Source: Dryocola sp031988645
GTDB taxonomy: Bacteria > Pseudomonadota > Gammaproteobacteria > Enterobacterales > Enterobacteriaceae
Assembly: GCF_051307045.1 (NCBI RefSeq)
Contig: NZ_CP150452.1
Span: 248,001-312,000, forward strand
Length of the DNA: 64,000 nucleotides
Reading direction: 5' to 3'
A program made the position numbers and the translations under genes. The notes below the pieces were generated by a model. The model made no database searches and was not told the DNA's origin. It saw nothing but the letters and a program-made list of their open reading frames with translations. This document shows, piece after piece, positions 8,468 to 17,544 of this stretch (positions within the stretch are counted from its first letter, which is position 1; each line of letters opens with the position of its first letter).

Positions 8468-11437
8468 ATGAACAGTAAGTTTCATAAATGGAGCATTGGC
8501 GCGCTATCCGTGCCGTCAGTCTTTCTCGCCGTGAGTTCTTATGCCTGGTCGGCAAATAACGACACTATTATAGCAAACGGTACCGTGCGTTCTCTGGATA
8601 ATATGACGCTGGAAAACGCCACGAGCGGCACGTTTATTATTCAGGTAAAAAATAACGCTGATTTTACCGCCACGAAGCTGCTGCTTAATAGTACAGGAAG
8701 CCGTGGCGGCGGCGCATGGATCGACAACGCTAAATTTACCGCGCGGGATTTACAGATTAACGTCAGCGGCAGTTCCGGCAGCGGTATTTATCTGGCAAAC
8801 AACAGCGAGGCCGAGCTGAATAATGTGCAGATTAATACGCAAAATAACGCTCTGGGACTGGAGCTGGACGGCGTGTGGTCTGGCGAGGGCAGGGCAACAG
8901 CCCGGGTCAGCGACAGCGCTATTGCGACCGACGCGGGGGACGCCATCAGGGTGATGGCGGGCGATCTGGCGCTGAATAAGGTAGAGGCTGCTACCTTGGG
9001 TAATAACAGCTATGCCTTAAATGCGAATACCGACGCCAAAATCCATGCGCAGGGCGGCAGCTTCGCCACCGAGGGCGAATACAGCTATGGAGTGTGGGTC
9101 GCCTCGAAAGATTCCTCGGCGACGCTGAACGACCTGGTTATCACCACGAAGGGCAGGCGCTCCATTGCGGTAAATGCGCAAAAAGGGACGGCAAACGTCG
9201 CCAACAGCGTTCTCGAAACGCAGGGGGAAAACGCCTATGCCCTGTATACCGAAAACCAGCTTCAGGGCGATCGCCTGTCGATTACCACTACCGGCACCGG
9301 CGGCGCGGGCCTGTTCACGGCGCTGGGCGGCGCGGGTACGCTGACTAACAGCACGGTGGTGACCCATGGCGAGCTGGCGCCAGGCCTGCTTGCCAATCCT
9401 GGTTCGCACATTGCCGCAGACAACGTGCAGATTGAAACTACGGGCAAAGAGAGCGCCGGGCTGTGGGGCCGTGCGGGCACGCTTAATATCAGCAACAGTC
9501 TTGTCAGCGCCGGTGGCGAAGAGGCGAGCGGGCTGTATGTAAACGGCTATTCCTCAACCGGCGTGCCGGGTAACAGCATATCGCTGGATAAGGTGACGCT
9601 TAAAAGCGAACGGGCGCAGGCGATTGACGTCAGTACAACAGCCCTGGCGCTAATGGTGAAAGAGTCCACCATTAGCGGCGGCAACGGCCAGCTTATGACC
9701 GTCAGCCATTACGAAGATGCGCTCGATCCTGACAGCAAACTTTACAGCAACGTGGTTTTCAATGCCGCCAACAGCTCGCTAAACGGCGATATCTCCGTGA
9801 CCGATGCGGGCAATACCGTGGAGGTGAATCTTACTGACGGCTCTGTACTGAACGGCGCAGTAAACCAGGTCACGTCGCTGGCGCTTGATGACCGCAGCCG
9901 CTGGAATATAACTAACGGCTCCGCTGTCGAACGGTTGACGAATAACGGCACGATAGCCTTTTCCAGCCAGGACAGGTTCGACACGCTTACCGTGGCGGGG
10001 GATTATGCGGGAAACGGCGGGACGCTGATCATGAACAGCGTGCTGGGGAACGACGCCTCCCCGGCAAATAAGGTCATTATTGCCGGCGACGTGCTGGAGG
10101 GAACCACAAAGGTTGCCATTAATAACCTTGGCGGCCATGGCGCCCAGACGATAGAGGGAATCGAGCTTGTTGACGTGGGCGGCGTTTCCCGCGGCAGCTT
10201 TGTCAAAACGGGCCGCATTGTTGCCGGGGCCTACGATTACGATCTTATTAAAAAAGCGCAGAGCTGGTATCTGACCAGCAGCCTGGTTGAGTTCGAAACC
10301 CTTCCCGATCCTGAGCCCGCGCCTGAACCTGCGCCAGCGCCAGCGCCAGCTCCAGCTCCTGCGCCTGTTCCAGAGCCAGCGCCCAAGCCGGAACCCGCGC
10401 CTGCACCTATGCCAGCACCGGTTCCGGTCCCCGCCCCGAAAACGTCTCCGACTGTTCGTCCGGAAGCTGCAAGCTACACGGCTAACCTGGCCGCCGCGAA
10501 CACCCTGTTTATCATGAGCCTGCACGATCGCCTCGGGGAAACGCAGTTTATTAATATGCTGACGGGGCAGCGGGAGGTGACCAGCCTGTGGTTGCGCCAG
10601 GTTGGCGCGCATAACGTCTGGCGTGACGACAGCGGACAGCTGAAGACCCAGAGCAACAGCTATGTAGCCCAGCTTGGCGGCGACGTTGCGCGCTGGAGCA
10701 CGGACGGTCAGGATCGCTGGCACGTAGGCTTTATGGCCGGCTATGGAAATAGCCACGGCAAATCGCATAACCCGCTCAGCGGCTACGGTTCGCGAGGTTC
10801 TGTTGACGGCTACAGCATCGGAGGCTACGCCACCTGGTATGCGAACGAAGATGCTCATACCGGCGCCTGGCTGGACAGCTGGCTGCAGTACGGCTGGTTT
10901 AACAACAAGGTCAGCGGAGAGAAGCTGGCGGCGGCCGAAAGCTACAAATCCCACGGGATTACGGCCTCGCTGGAAGGGGGTTATACCTGGAAAGCGGGAG
11001 AGTTCCTCGGCAGCCGCGGCACGCTAAACGAGTGGTTTATTCAGCCAAAGGCTCAGGCGGTATGGATGGGCGTCAGGGCCGATGAACACCGTGAGGCAAA
11101 CGGAACCCGGGTCAGCGGCGAGGGCCAGGGAAATGTGATGACCCGGCTGGGGATGAGAACTTTCCTGAAGAGCCATCATGCGAGCGATAAGGACAAACAG
11201 CGTGAGTTCCAGCCTTATATCGAGCTGAACTGGTTGCACAATACGCGTGATTTTGCGACGCGGCTGGATGACGCTCGGGTAAGCCAGGACGGGGCATCTA
11301 ATCTGGGCGAGGTTAAGGTCGGGCTGGAAGGACAAATCAACCCGCGTTTGAACCTTTGGGGCAACGTCAGCGCCCGGATGGGGGATGCCGGCTACCACGA
11401 CAGCGCCGCTATGTTTGGGATGAAATACAACTTCTAA
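8468..11437 (+). CDS. Autotransporter adhesin (type Va) with pertactin-like passenger
   Basis: A 989-residue surface protein. Residues 1-29 are a signal peptide (basic start, hydrophobic core, SYAWSA before the cleavage). The passenger to about residue 610 is built from short Asn/Ser/Gly-rich beta-helix rungs and ends in a WYLTSSL motif typical of pertactin-like passengers. A Pro/Ala/Glu linker spans roughly residues 613-660. The last ~290 residues are the beta-barrel translocator, with LHDRLGETQF at the start, many alternating strands, and terminal FGMKYNF ending in Phe as needed for BAM recognition. No Ser-protease GDSGS motif or RGD was noticed, so an adhesin or aggregation role is more likely than protease activity. 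An AAAGGAATTAGCC ribosome site precedes the ATG. Two LuxR-type genes flank it. Confidence 0.92.
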   Translation: MNSKFHKWSIGALSVPSVFLAVSSYAWSANNDTIIANGTVRSLDNMTLENATSGTFIIQVKNNADFTATKLLLNSTGSRGGGAWIDNAKFTARDLQINVSGSSGSGIYLANNSEAELNNVQINTQNNALGLELDGVWSGEGRATARVSDSAIATDAGDAIRVMAGDLALNKVEAATLGNNSYALNANTDAKIHAQGGSFATEGEYSYGVWVASKDSSATLNDLVITTKGRRSIAVNAQKGTANVANSVLETQGENAYALYTENQLQGDRLSITTTGTGGAGLFTALGGAGTLTNSTVVTHGELAPGLLANPGSHIAADNVQIETTGKESAGLWGRAGTLNISNSLVSAGGEEASGLYVNGYSSTGVPGNSISLDKVTLKSERAQAIDVSTTALALMVKESTISGGNGQLMTVSHYEDALDPDSKLYSNVVFNAANSSLNGDISVTDAGNTVEVNLTDGSVLNGAVNQVTSLALDDRSRWNITNGSAVERLTNNGTIAFSSQDRFDTLTVAGDYAGNGGTLIMNSVLGNDASPANKVIIAGDVLEGTTKVAINNLGGHGAQTIEGIELVDVGGVSRGSFVKTGRIVAGAYDYDLIKKAQSWYLTSSLVEFETLPDPEPAPEPAPAPAPAPAPAPVPEPAPKPEPAPAPMPAPVPVPAPKTSPTVRPEAASYTANLAAANTLFIMSLHDRLGETQFINMLTGQREVTSLWLRQVGAHNVWRDDSGQLKTQSNSYVAQLGGDVARWSTDGQDRWHVGFMAGYGNSHGKSHNPLSGYGSRGSVDGYSIGGYATWYANEDAHTGAWLDSWLQYGWFNNKVSGEKLAAAESYKSHGITASLEGGYTWKAGEFLGSRGTLNEWFIQPKAQAVWMGVRADEHREANGTRVSGEGQGNVMTRLGMRTFLKSHHASDKDKQREFQPYIELNWLHNTRDFATRLDDARVSQDGASNLGEVKVGLEGQINPRLNLWGNVSARMGDAGYHDSAAMFGMKYNF

Positions 11438-11446
11438 GTTAGCTTG

Positions 11447-11470
11447 CCGGTCCGGCCCCGGCCGGTCCGG
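11447..11470 (+). terminator. GC-rich hairpin after the autotransporter
   Basis: CCGGTCCGGCC and GGCCGGTCCGG form an 11-base stem with one T-T mismatch, 9 bases after the stop codon. The T tract is short (ATTTCC), so it is a weak terminator or an attenuator before the downstream LuxR gene. Confidence 0.5.
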
Positions 11471-11500
11471 CATTTCCGATGGGATATTCCAGGTTCAGCT

Positions 11501-12121
11501 ATGAAAATTATCGCGCGGGAGTGCTTTTACCGTCAGGGGGTGATGGCGTTACTGGATAAAATGAGCGTTGAGTACGCGGAGCACGGGATCTGGCTTTCTG
11601 ATGAGGTCTTTCTCCCCTTTTTTATTTTCCCCGCCAACAACGCATTCGCCGTTTATAACGCCGTTATTAAGCAGAGCATCCGTTCGCCGGCGCTGGTGTT
11701 TTGCGCCCGGCAGGCAATTCCTTTTTTTGAGGACGTTTACTTTGCGCAGAAGCTCTACTTTGTCGCGCTGGATGCTGCCTGCGAGACGGTGGAAAAAGAG
11801 ATCGGGGAGTCCATTAATCGTTACCTGAGCGAAAGGCTTTCTGAAAAGACTGCTTTGTGTCCCTGGCAACGCCTGACCGGCAGTGAAATTGCAGTAGTGC
11901 AGCATCTGATACAAGGCCATACGCCTTCATTGATATCAAAGAGCAGCAATATGTCTTACAGGCACATCAGCATGCTTAAGCGTTCAGCGATGGGTAAGCT
12001 ACAGGTGGAAAATTTTAATGAGCTTTACTGCAAAATAAAATTGCTGCGGCGCTTATCGCCGACTGGGTTATGCGCAGCAGAAGAGCAGATAGCTATGCAA
12101 GAACCCCTGGAAAAAAACTGA
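11501..12121 (+). CDS. LuxR-type transcriptional regulator downstream of autotransporter
   Basis: A 206-residue protein with a C-terminal LuxR-type helix-turn-helix at about residues 125-170 (LTGSEIAVVQHLIQGHTPSL, then ISKSSNMSYRHISMLKRSAM). The fourth-helix residues differ from the upstream regulator, so it is a separate lineage and not a recent duplicate. The N-terminal domain is of unknown type. The frame is open further upstream to a TTG at 11444, but that would run through the hairpin behind the autotransporter, so the ATG at 11501 was chosen. The gene follows the autotransporter on the same strand after 63 bases. Role in controlling the adhesin is inferred from position only. Confidence 0.78.
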   Translation: MKIIARECFYRQGVMALLDKMSVEYAEHGIWLSDEVFLPFFIFPANNAFAVYNAVIKQSIRSPALVFCARQAIPFFEDVYFAQKLYFVALDAACETVEKEIGESINRYLSERLSEKTALCPWQRLTGSEIAVVQHLIQGHTPSLISKSSNMSYRHISMLKRSAMGKLQVENFNELYCKIKLLRRLSPTGLCAAEEQIAMQEPLEKN

Positions 12122-12123
12122 TG

Positions 12124-12151
12124 CGCCGCAGGGAAAGAGTCCCGTGCGGCG
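12124..12151 (+). terminator. Hairpin between LuxR gene and yhhT
   Basis: CGCCGCAGGGA and TCCCGTGCGGCG form a stem with one bulged base and an AAGAG loop, just after the LuxR stop. There is no clear T tract, so efficiency is uncertain. Confidence 0.45.
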
Positions 12152-12195
12152 ATGTGATAAACGGTGAGAAGAGGTTGACGGCGGCTGCCGGAAAA

Positions 12196-13245
12196 CTAAC
12201 CCGGCAGCCGGCTCTTGGGCCGACCAGGGCCAAGCAGAATCGCCAGTTTCGCGCCGCCGATGGTGGTTTCCATCAGGATTTTACACACGCTGGTCAGGGG
12301 CACCGAGAGCAGCATGCCGACCGGCCCGAGCAGCCATCCCCAGAACAGCAACGACAGGAAGACCACAAAGGTGGACATCCCCAGGCCGCGGCCCATCATG
12401 CGCGGCTCAACGATATTGCCCAGCACCATATGCACGGCGAGGAACAGCGCGCCGACCATAAACATTTCGTACGTGCCGTTAAACAAAAACGCCTGCACCA
12501 TGGGCGGGATAGCGGAAATGACCGAGCCGATGTTGGGAATGTAGTTCAGCAGGAAGCCCAGCACGCCCCACATCAGCGCAAACTGTACGCCCAGCAGCAC
12601 CAGCCCGGCCCAGATAATGGCCCCGGTCCACAGGCTTATCAGCGTCTTGAGCGCCAGATAGTGGGTCACACCTTTCAGCGCCCGGTGCAGGCCGGCGATA
12701 TGCACTTTGGGATTAGAGAGCGCGAAACGGAGTTTATAAGGCACGTGGCGCACCTCGAACAGCATAAACACCACGGTCATCACCAGCAGTAAAATGCTCG
12801 CCATCGCGCCGGAAAGGCCGGTCATTAGCATGGTGGCGAAAGACATGACCTTTTCGGAGTCCAGGCGTTGCAGCATGCGCTCGGGTGAAAGCCGCATGTG
12901 GATAAAGGGGATCATCCTTTCAAGCTCCAGCACCTTCTGCGTCAGCATCTTATTGTATTTCGGCAGCATCGCCAGAAACTCGTTCATTGACGCCGCCAGC
13001 ACGCCAATCAGCAGCGTGAGCAGAATCAGCATCGCGAAGACTACTATCGTAATGGCCAGCGGACGGCGCACGCCGCGACGAATAAACCAGGTGACCAGCG
13101 GATTGAGCACGATGGCAAAAAACAGCGCCATCAGAAGCTGCACGATAATGTCCGCCGCCGCGTGAATTCCCGCAAGAATTATCACGAGGGCGGAGAGCTT
13201 CATAAGAATGTGTAGCCCGACTTTGTCGGCTTCGAGGGAGGGCAT
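12196..13245 (-). CDS. yhhT: AI-2E family (PerM-like) membrane protein YhhT
   Basis: A polytopic inner-membrane protein of the AI-2E exporter/PerM family with about eight predicted membrane segments. It closely matches the E. coli YhhT I recall, including ADKVGLHIL near the start, the FNPK/SNPKVHIAGLHRALKG loop, the LNYIPNIGSVISA family signature and the terminal ILLGPGRPKSRLPG. The substrate is not established. The frame is open upstream to 13305, but the ATG at 13245 is preceded by AAGGA at 7 bases and fits the family start (MPSLEADKVG). It is divergent from yhhS, with about 140 bases between. It marks the return to the conserved chromosome backbone after the accessory region. Confidence 0.9.
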   Translation of the reverse strand: MPSLEADKVGLHILMKLSALVIILAGIHAAADIIVQLLMALFFAIVLNPLVTWFIRRGVRRPLAITIVVFAMLILLTLLIGVLAASMNEFLAMLPKYNKMLTQKVLELERMIPFIHMRLSPERMLQRLDSEKVMSFATMLMTGLSGAMASILLLVMTVVFMLFEVRHVPYKLRFALSNPKVHIAGLHRALKGVTHYLALKTLISLWTGAIIWAGLVLLGVQFALMWGVLGFLLNYIPNIGSVISAIPPMVQAFLFNGTYEMFMVGALFLAVHMVLGNIVEPRMMGRGLGMSTFVVFLSLLFWGWLLGPVGMLLSVPLTSVCKILMETTIGGAKLAILLGPGRPKSRLPG

Positions 13246-13388
13246 GGAGAATTCCTTTCTGTTATCGATCTTCATAGTGTAGTGCTTCGTTTGTTCCTCA
13301 GGCACGGTGGATATCTGAAAGTCCGTAGCTGAAATCCAGGCCTGTACCTGTTTATACTGGGTGACGGCTGTTTTTTAAGTGAATGCTG

Positions 13389-14613
13389 ATGCCAGACCTT
13401 GCTCCTCAACCCCCGTTAAGCGGTTTTCGTCTCAACCTGCGGATTGTTTCCGTGGTGATGTTTAACTTCGCAAGCTACATGACCATCGGCCTGCCGCTGG
13501 CGGTGTTGCCGGGCTATGTCCATGACATTATGGGCTTTAGCGCCTTCTGGGCCGGGTTGGTTATCAGCCTGCAATATTTTGCCACGTTATTAAGCCGCCC
13601 GCATGCGGGGCGCTATGCGGATTTGCTCGGGCCGAAGAAAATCGTCGTGTTCGGGCTATGCGGCTGTTTTCTCAGCGGCCTCAGCTACCTGCTGGCCGCG
13701 TTTGGCAGCGGCTGGCCGATGATAAGTTTAATTCTGCTCTGCCTGGGGCGGGTGATTCTGGGGATCGGGCAAAGCTTTGCCGGCACCGGCTCCACGCTGT
13801 GGGGCGTGGGGGTTGTCGGCTCGCTGCACATCGGGCGCGTTATCTCCTGGAACGGCATTGTGACCTACGGGGCGATGGCGGCAGGTGCGCCGCTTGGCGT
13901 GCTGTTTTATCACATGGGCGGCCTGAGGCTGCTGGCCGGCATTATTATGGCGGTGGCCCTGATCGCCATTCTGCTTGCGCTGCCGCGCCCGGCGGTGAAG
14001 GCCGGCAAAGGGAAGCCGCTGCCGTTTCGGGCGGTACTCGGGCGCGTCTGGCTTTATGGCATGGCGCTGGCGCTGGGCCTCCGCCGGGTTTGGCGTTATC
14101 GCCACTTTTATTACCCTTTTCTACGACGCCAAAGGCTGGGAGGGCGCGGCCTTTGCGCTCACGCTCTTTAGCTGCGCATTTGTGGGCGCTCGCTTACTTT
14201 TCCCGAACGGCATTAGCCGGCTGGGCGGGCTGAACGTGGCCATTGTCTGCTTCGGCGTGGAGATCGTTGGGCTGCTGCTGGTGGGCTTTGCGCAGCAGCA
14301 GTGGATGGCGCAGGCCGGCACGTTTTTGACTGGCGCAGGCTTCTCGCTGGTGTTTCCGGCGCTGGGCGTGGTGGCGGTAAAGGCCGTGCCGCAGCAAAAT
14401 CAGGGCAGCGCGTTAGCGACCTACACCGTGTTTATGGATTTATCCCTTGGCGTCACCGGGCCGCTTGCCGGGCTGGCGATGGCCTATGCGGGCGTATCGG
14501 TAATATACCTGGCGGCGGCTGCGCTGGTGTTTATCGCGCTGATTCTGGCCTGGCAGCTAAAAAAACGGCCCCCGGTTGAACAACCGGAGGCCGTGACGTC
14601 CACATCAGATTAA
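13389..14613 (+). CDS. yhhS: MFS transporter YhhS, frameshifted as written
   Basis: A twelve-helix major facilitator exporter of the YhhS family. The first frame covers the start (MPDLAPQPPLSGFRLNLRIV) to ...LYGMALAL and the rest continues in another frame from SAGFGVIATFITLFYDAKGW to the stop. The break is at GGGCC (14075-14079): removing one G restores ALALASAGFGVIATF, the expected family sequence. As written, the first frame runs on to 14171 and gives a 262-residue truncated product. The repaired protein is about 407 residues, the usual length. The 3' end of the coding region also carries the terminator of dcrB on the other strand. The lesion is probably a sequencing error. Transported substrate is not certain. 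Confidence 0.88.
14559..14593 (-). terminator. Rho-independent terminator of dcrB inside the yhhS 3' coding end
   Basis: Read on the minus strand, CGGCC-T-CCGGTTG, a two-base loop and CAACCGG-G-GGCCG form a near-perfect 13-base stem followed by seven T. It begins 21 bases past the dcrB stop codon and lies entirely in the last 55 bases of yhhS coding sequence. Confidence 0.85.
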
Positions 14614-15171
14614 TTATTTGATGGTGAGGGTATTGATGATGTTCTCAGCGGCGGACTGCGCCTGCTGCTGATTGTCCGCAGGCAGGGTTATCTGCATGGT
14701 CAACAGCTTGTCGTCCACTTTGCTCAGGATAACCGACGAATAGGCGGTTTGGCCTTTGGCAGAGATAATGGTGTCGAGCTGCTGCAATTTGTGGCCTTTA
14801 ATCTCGACGGATTTGTTGGTCACGACCTGCAGCTGCGGATCGCGTGCGCGCTGCTGGTCTTCCAGGCGTTTTGCCAGAGCGTCCAAATCTTCGGTGGTGT
14901 TATCGCCGATAATGACGATAACCGCTTTCTGGCCGGTGGCGTCGGAATAGACATGCATGTTATTCGCCTGCGTGCCCACTTTGCCGCTCTGATCCGTCAT
15001 ATCCGCAGGCAGGGCGAAGCTCACCTTGCCGTCAAGCAGGTCGATCGGCTGACCGTTGGCGTTGCTTTCCGCTGCGGCCCCTTCGGTCGGGGTTTTGGTA
15101 TCGTTGTTGTCGCAGGCGGCAAGACCGAGCACCAGCAGGCCAATACCGACATATTTAACCAGGTTACGCAT
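14614..15171 (-). CDS. dcrB: Lipoprotein DcrB
   Basis: A 185-residue lipoprotein known in E. coli for its requirement in phage C1 adsorption and C6 infection, later linked to envelope lipid modification. The lipobox GLAAC puts the lipidated cysteine at residue 20. The body matches the family (LLDGKVSFALPADMTDQSGK, then QANNMHVYSDATGQKAVIV, then KGQTAYSSVIL). The frame is open upstream to 15225, but the ATG at 15171 has AAAGGAT upstream and gives the family N-terminus MRNLVKYVG. It lies 72 bases downstream of yhhQ on the same strand and converges with yhhS. Confidence 0.93.
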   Translation of the reverse strand: MRNLVKYVGIGLLVLGLAACDNNDTKTPTEGAAAESNANGQPIDLLDGKVSFALPADMTDQSGKVGTQANNMHVYSDATGQKAVIVIIGDNTTEDLDALAKRLEDQQRARDPQLQVVTNKSVEIKGHKLQQLDTIISAKGQTAYSSVILSKVDDKLLTMQITLPADNQQQAQSAAENIINTLTIK

Positions 15172-15243
15172 GACTTTATCCTTTACGTTAACAAGCCGTT
15201 GAGGCCAATCCCAGCATCTTAGCACAAGATGATTTAAGTACCG

Positions 15244-15909
15244 TCAACCGGGCTGTAACGTCGATATTTCAGATTTGTCCGCGAGGCGCTTTAACAGCAT
15301 ATTGAGCAGCACGCCGTACATCGGCAGGAAGAAAACAATGCTGATCAACACCTTAAAGCAATAGTCGACGATAGCGATCTCCACCCAGTGCTGCGCCATA
15401 AACGCGTCCGGGCTGCGCCAGAAAGCGATAAAGAAGAAGGAGAGCGTGTCGCTGACGTTGCCGAACAGGGTCGAGGCGGTCGGCGCAAGCCACCAGCGCT
15501 GGTTCTGGCGCAGGCGGTTAAAGACGTGCACGTCAAGAATTTGCCCCAGCGCGTAGGCCATAAAGCTTGCGGTAGCGATACGGGCGACAAACAGGTTGAA
15601 GTGCGTCAGCGCCTCGAAACCTTGCCATTTGCCCATATAGAACAGCGCCGAAATGCCGTAGGAAATCACCAGCGCCGGGATCATCACCGCGAAGATAATG
15701 CGCCGCGCGAGGGGGGCGCCGAAAATCCGCACCGTCAGATCGGTTGCCAGGAAGATGAACGGGAAGCTGAACGCGCCCCAGGTGGTATGAAAACCTAAGA
15801 CCGAAACCGGTAGCTGCACCAGATAGTTGCTGGAAGTGATCACCAGCAAATGGAATAGCGATAGCCAGAACAACGCCTTCACGCGCTGTTGGGTTTGAAA
15901 CTGCGTCAT
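15244..15909 (-). CDS. yhhQ: Queuosine precursor transporter YhhQ
   Basis: A 221-residue inner-membrane protein of the VUT/YhhQ family that imports queuine precursors (preQ0/preQ1) for tRNA modification. The sequence has six predicted membrane segments and nearly the same length and content as E. coli YhhQ (ALFWLSLFHLLVITSSNYLV, TTWGAFSFPFIFLATDLTVR, YALGQILDVHVFNRLR). Divergent from tusA with about 180 bases between, which likely hold both promoters. Confidence 0.93.
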   Translation of the reverse strand: MTQFQTQQRVKALFWLSLFHLLVITSSNYLVQLPVSVLGFHTTWGAFSFPFIFLATDLTVRIFGAPLARRIIFAVMIPALVISYGISALFYMGKWQGFEALTHFNLFVARIATASFMAYALGQILDVHVFNRLRQNQRWWLAPTASTLFGNVSDTLSFFFIAFWRSPDAFMAQHWVEIAIVDYCFKVLISIVFFLPMYGVLLNMLLKRLADKSEISTLQPG

Positions 15910-16087
15910 ATTTTAGCCTTTTTAATGAATGGGGTGAGGGAACCCAGTGAGCGCTTTTTAAAAGCCGGGGGATAATACTGCTTTAGCCTCGCTTTGCAAT
16001 GGTTAATTTTAACGCAATCGTTCACGTCGCTTGCGCGAGAATTTACCGGGCGTAAACTAGCGCGGTTTTTTTAAATACGAGACTGCC

Positions 16088-16333
16088 ATGACCGACCTGT
16101 TCGCCCATCCGGACCATACCCTTGACGCCTCGGGCCTGCGCTGCCCCGAGCCGGTAATGATGGTGCGCAAAACCGTGCGTAATATGCAGCCTGGCGAGAC
16201 GCTGTTGATTATCGCCGACGATCCGGCCACCACGCGCGATATTCCCGGTTTTTGCCGCTTTATGGAGCATGAATTAATCGCTTCGCAGGTAGAATCATTG
16301 CCTTACCGCTACCTGCTGCGTAAAGGCCAGTAG
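16088..16333 (+). CDS. tusA: Sulfur carrier protein TusA
   Basis: An 81-residue sulfur relay protein that accepts persulfide from IscS and passes it to TusBCD for 2-thiouridine synthesis in tRNA; it also affects Moco and iron-sulfur balance. The active Cys is residue 19 in the signature GLRCPEPVMM. Length and sequence match E. coli TusA (formerly SirA/YhhP). Downstream in E. coli one would expect zntA; here a TRAP transporter operon follows. Confidence 0.96.
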   Translation: MTDLFAHPDHTLDASGLRCPEPVMMVRKTVRNMQPGETLLIIADDPATTRDIPGFCRFMEHELIASQVESLPYRYLLRKGQ

Positions 16334-16529
16334 CCTGCCTGTTCCCTGTGCTGCGCATGCACAGGGCTTCTGAACCTGCTTTGCATCCCAACTGAACCCC
16401 GATTTCATTTTTTGCTGCTTTTGTGAACTGCTTCACCTCCGCTTTTCTTCATCCAGGCTAGTTTTTAGTCGACAAAATAAAACATTGTTTTACTTCTTAC
16501 CTACCTTACCTCTGTACCGGAGCGACACG

Positions 16530-17513
16530 ATGAAGAAGACTTTACTGCCTGCTTTCGCCGGCCTGTGCCTGTCCACCGCGTCACTGCTGTTTGCGCAAGC
16601 GGGTTTCGCGCAGGTCATCAAGGCCGCGGATGTGCATCCCGTGGGCTACCCAAACGTGGTGGCGGTGCAAAATATGGGTGAAAAACTCAAGCAGCAAACT
16701 AACGGGGAGCTGGAGATTAAAGTCTTCCCCAGCGGCGTTCTCGGCGATGAAAAGCAGATGATTGAGCAGGCGCAGATGGGGGCTATCGACATGATTCGCG
16801 TCTCCATGGCGCCGGTTGCCGCCATCCTGCCGGACGTTGAGGTCTTTACCCTGCCGTACGTGTTCCGCGACGAGGATCATATGCATAAGGTGATCGATGG
16901 CGATCTGGGTAAAGAGATCGGCGAGAAGCTCACCTCCAATCCGAAATCCCGCCTGGTATTCCTCGGCTGGATGGATTCCGGCACCCGTAACCTGATTACC
17001 AAAAGCCCGGTGCTGAAGCCGGAAGATTTACACGGCATGAAAATCCGCGTGCAGGGCAGCCCGGTGGCGCTGGCTACGCTTAAAGACATGGGGGCCAACT
17101 CCGTGGCGATGGGGGTGAGCGAGGTTTACAGCGGGATGCAAACCGGAGTTATCGACGGCGCGGAAAACAACCCGCCGACGTTTATCGCCCACAACTACAT
17201 GCCGGTCGCCAAAAACTACACCCTGAGCGGCCACTTCATCACTCCGGAAATGCTGCTCTACTCCAAAGTGAAGTGGGACAAGCTAAGCGCTGATAACCAG
17301 CAAAAAATCCTTAAGCTTGCCCGCGAGGCGCAAATGGAGCAGCGCGAGCTGTGGAACGCCTATAACCGGCAGGCGCTGGAAAAAATGAAGGCGGGCGGCG
17401 TGCAGTTCCACGAAATCGACAAGGCCTGGTTTGTCAAAGCGACCGAGCCGGTACGCAAAGAGTATGGCGAGAAGCATCAGGATCTGATGAAAGCTATCGC
17501 TGACGTGCAGTGA
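16530..17513 (+). CDS. TRAP transporter solute-binding protein (DctP family)
   Basis: A 327-residue periplasmic binding protein of a tripartite ATP-independent periplasmic transporter. Residues 1-27 are a signal peptide ending before QVIKAADVHP. The DctP fold is supported by VAVQNMGEKLKQQTNGELEI near the start, LVFLGWMDSGTRNLI and the conserved carboxylate-binding Arg region MKIRVQGSPVALATLKDMGA with ALGA-like GVSEVYSGMQTGVIDGAENN. Substrate is probably a C4-dicarboxylate or a sugar acid; the exact ligand cannot be read from the sequence. The ATG at 16530 was chosen over an upstream in-frame codon at 16485 because it starts the signal peptide. First of a three-gene operon. Confidence 0.9.
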   Translation: MKKTLLPAFAGLCLSTASLLFAQAGFAQVIKAADVHPVGYPNVVAVQNMGEKLKQQTNGELEIKVFPSGVLGDEKQMIEQAQMGAIDMIRVSMAPVAAILPDVEVFTLPYVFRDEDHMHKVIDGDLGKEIGEKLTSNPKSRLVFLGWMDSGTRNLITKSPVLKPEDLHGMKIRVQGSPVALATLKDMGANSVAMGVSEVYSGMQTGVIDGAENNPPTFIAHNYMPVAKNYTLSGHFITPEMLLYSKVKWDKLSADNQQKILKLAREAQMEQRELWNAYNRQALEKMKAGGVQFHEIDKAWFVKATEPVRKEYGEKHQDLMKAIADVQ

Positions 17514-17544
17514 TCCCAACGGCTTACCTGTTCGTGGAGGACCT

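Noticed and set aside
10306..10450. Proline-rich repeat in the autotransporter as an independent element
   Set aside because: It is the usual Pro/Ala/Glu linker between passenger and barrel and is in frame.
12070..12792. 240-codon frame opposite yhhT, rich in His and Gln
   Set aside because: It is the antisense shadow of the hydrophobic yhhT coding sequence. The same applies to other long His/Arg/Gln-rich frames opposite membrane protein genes in the window.
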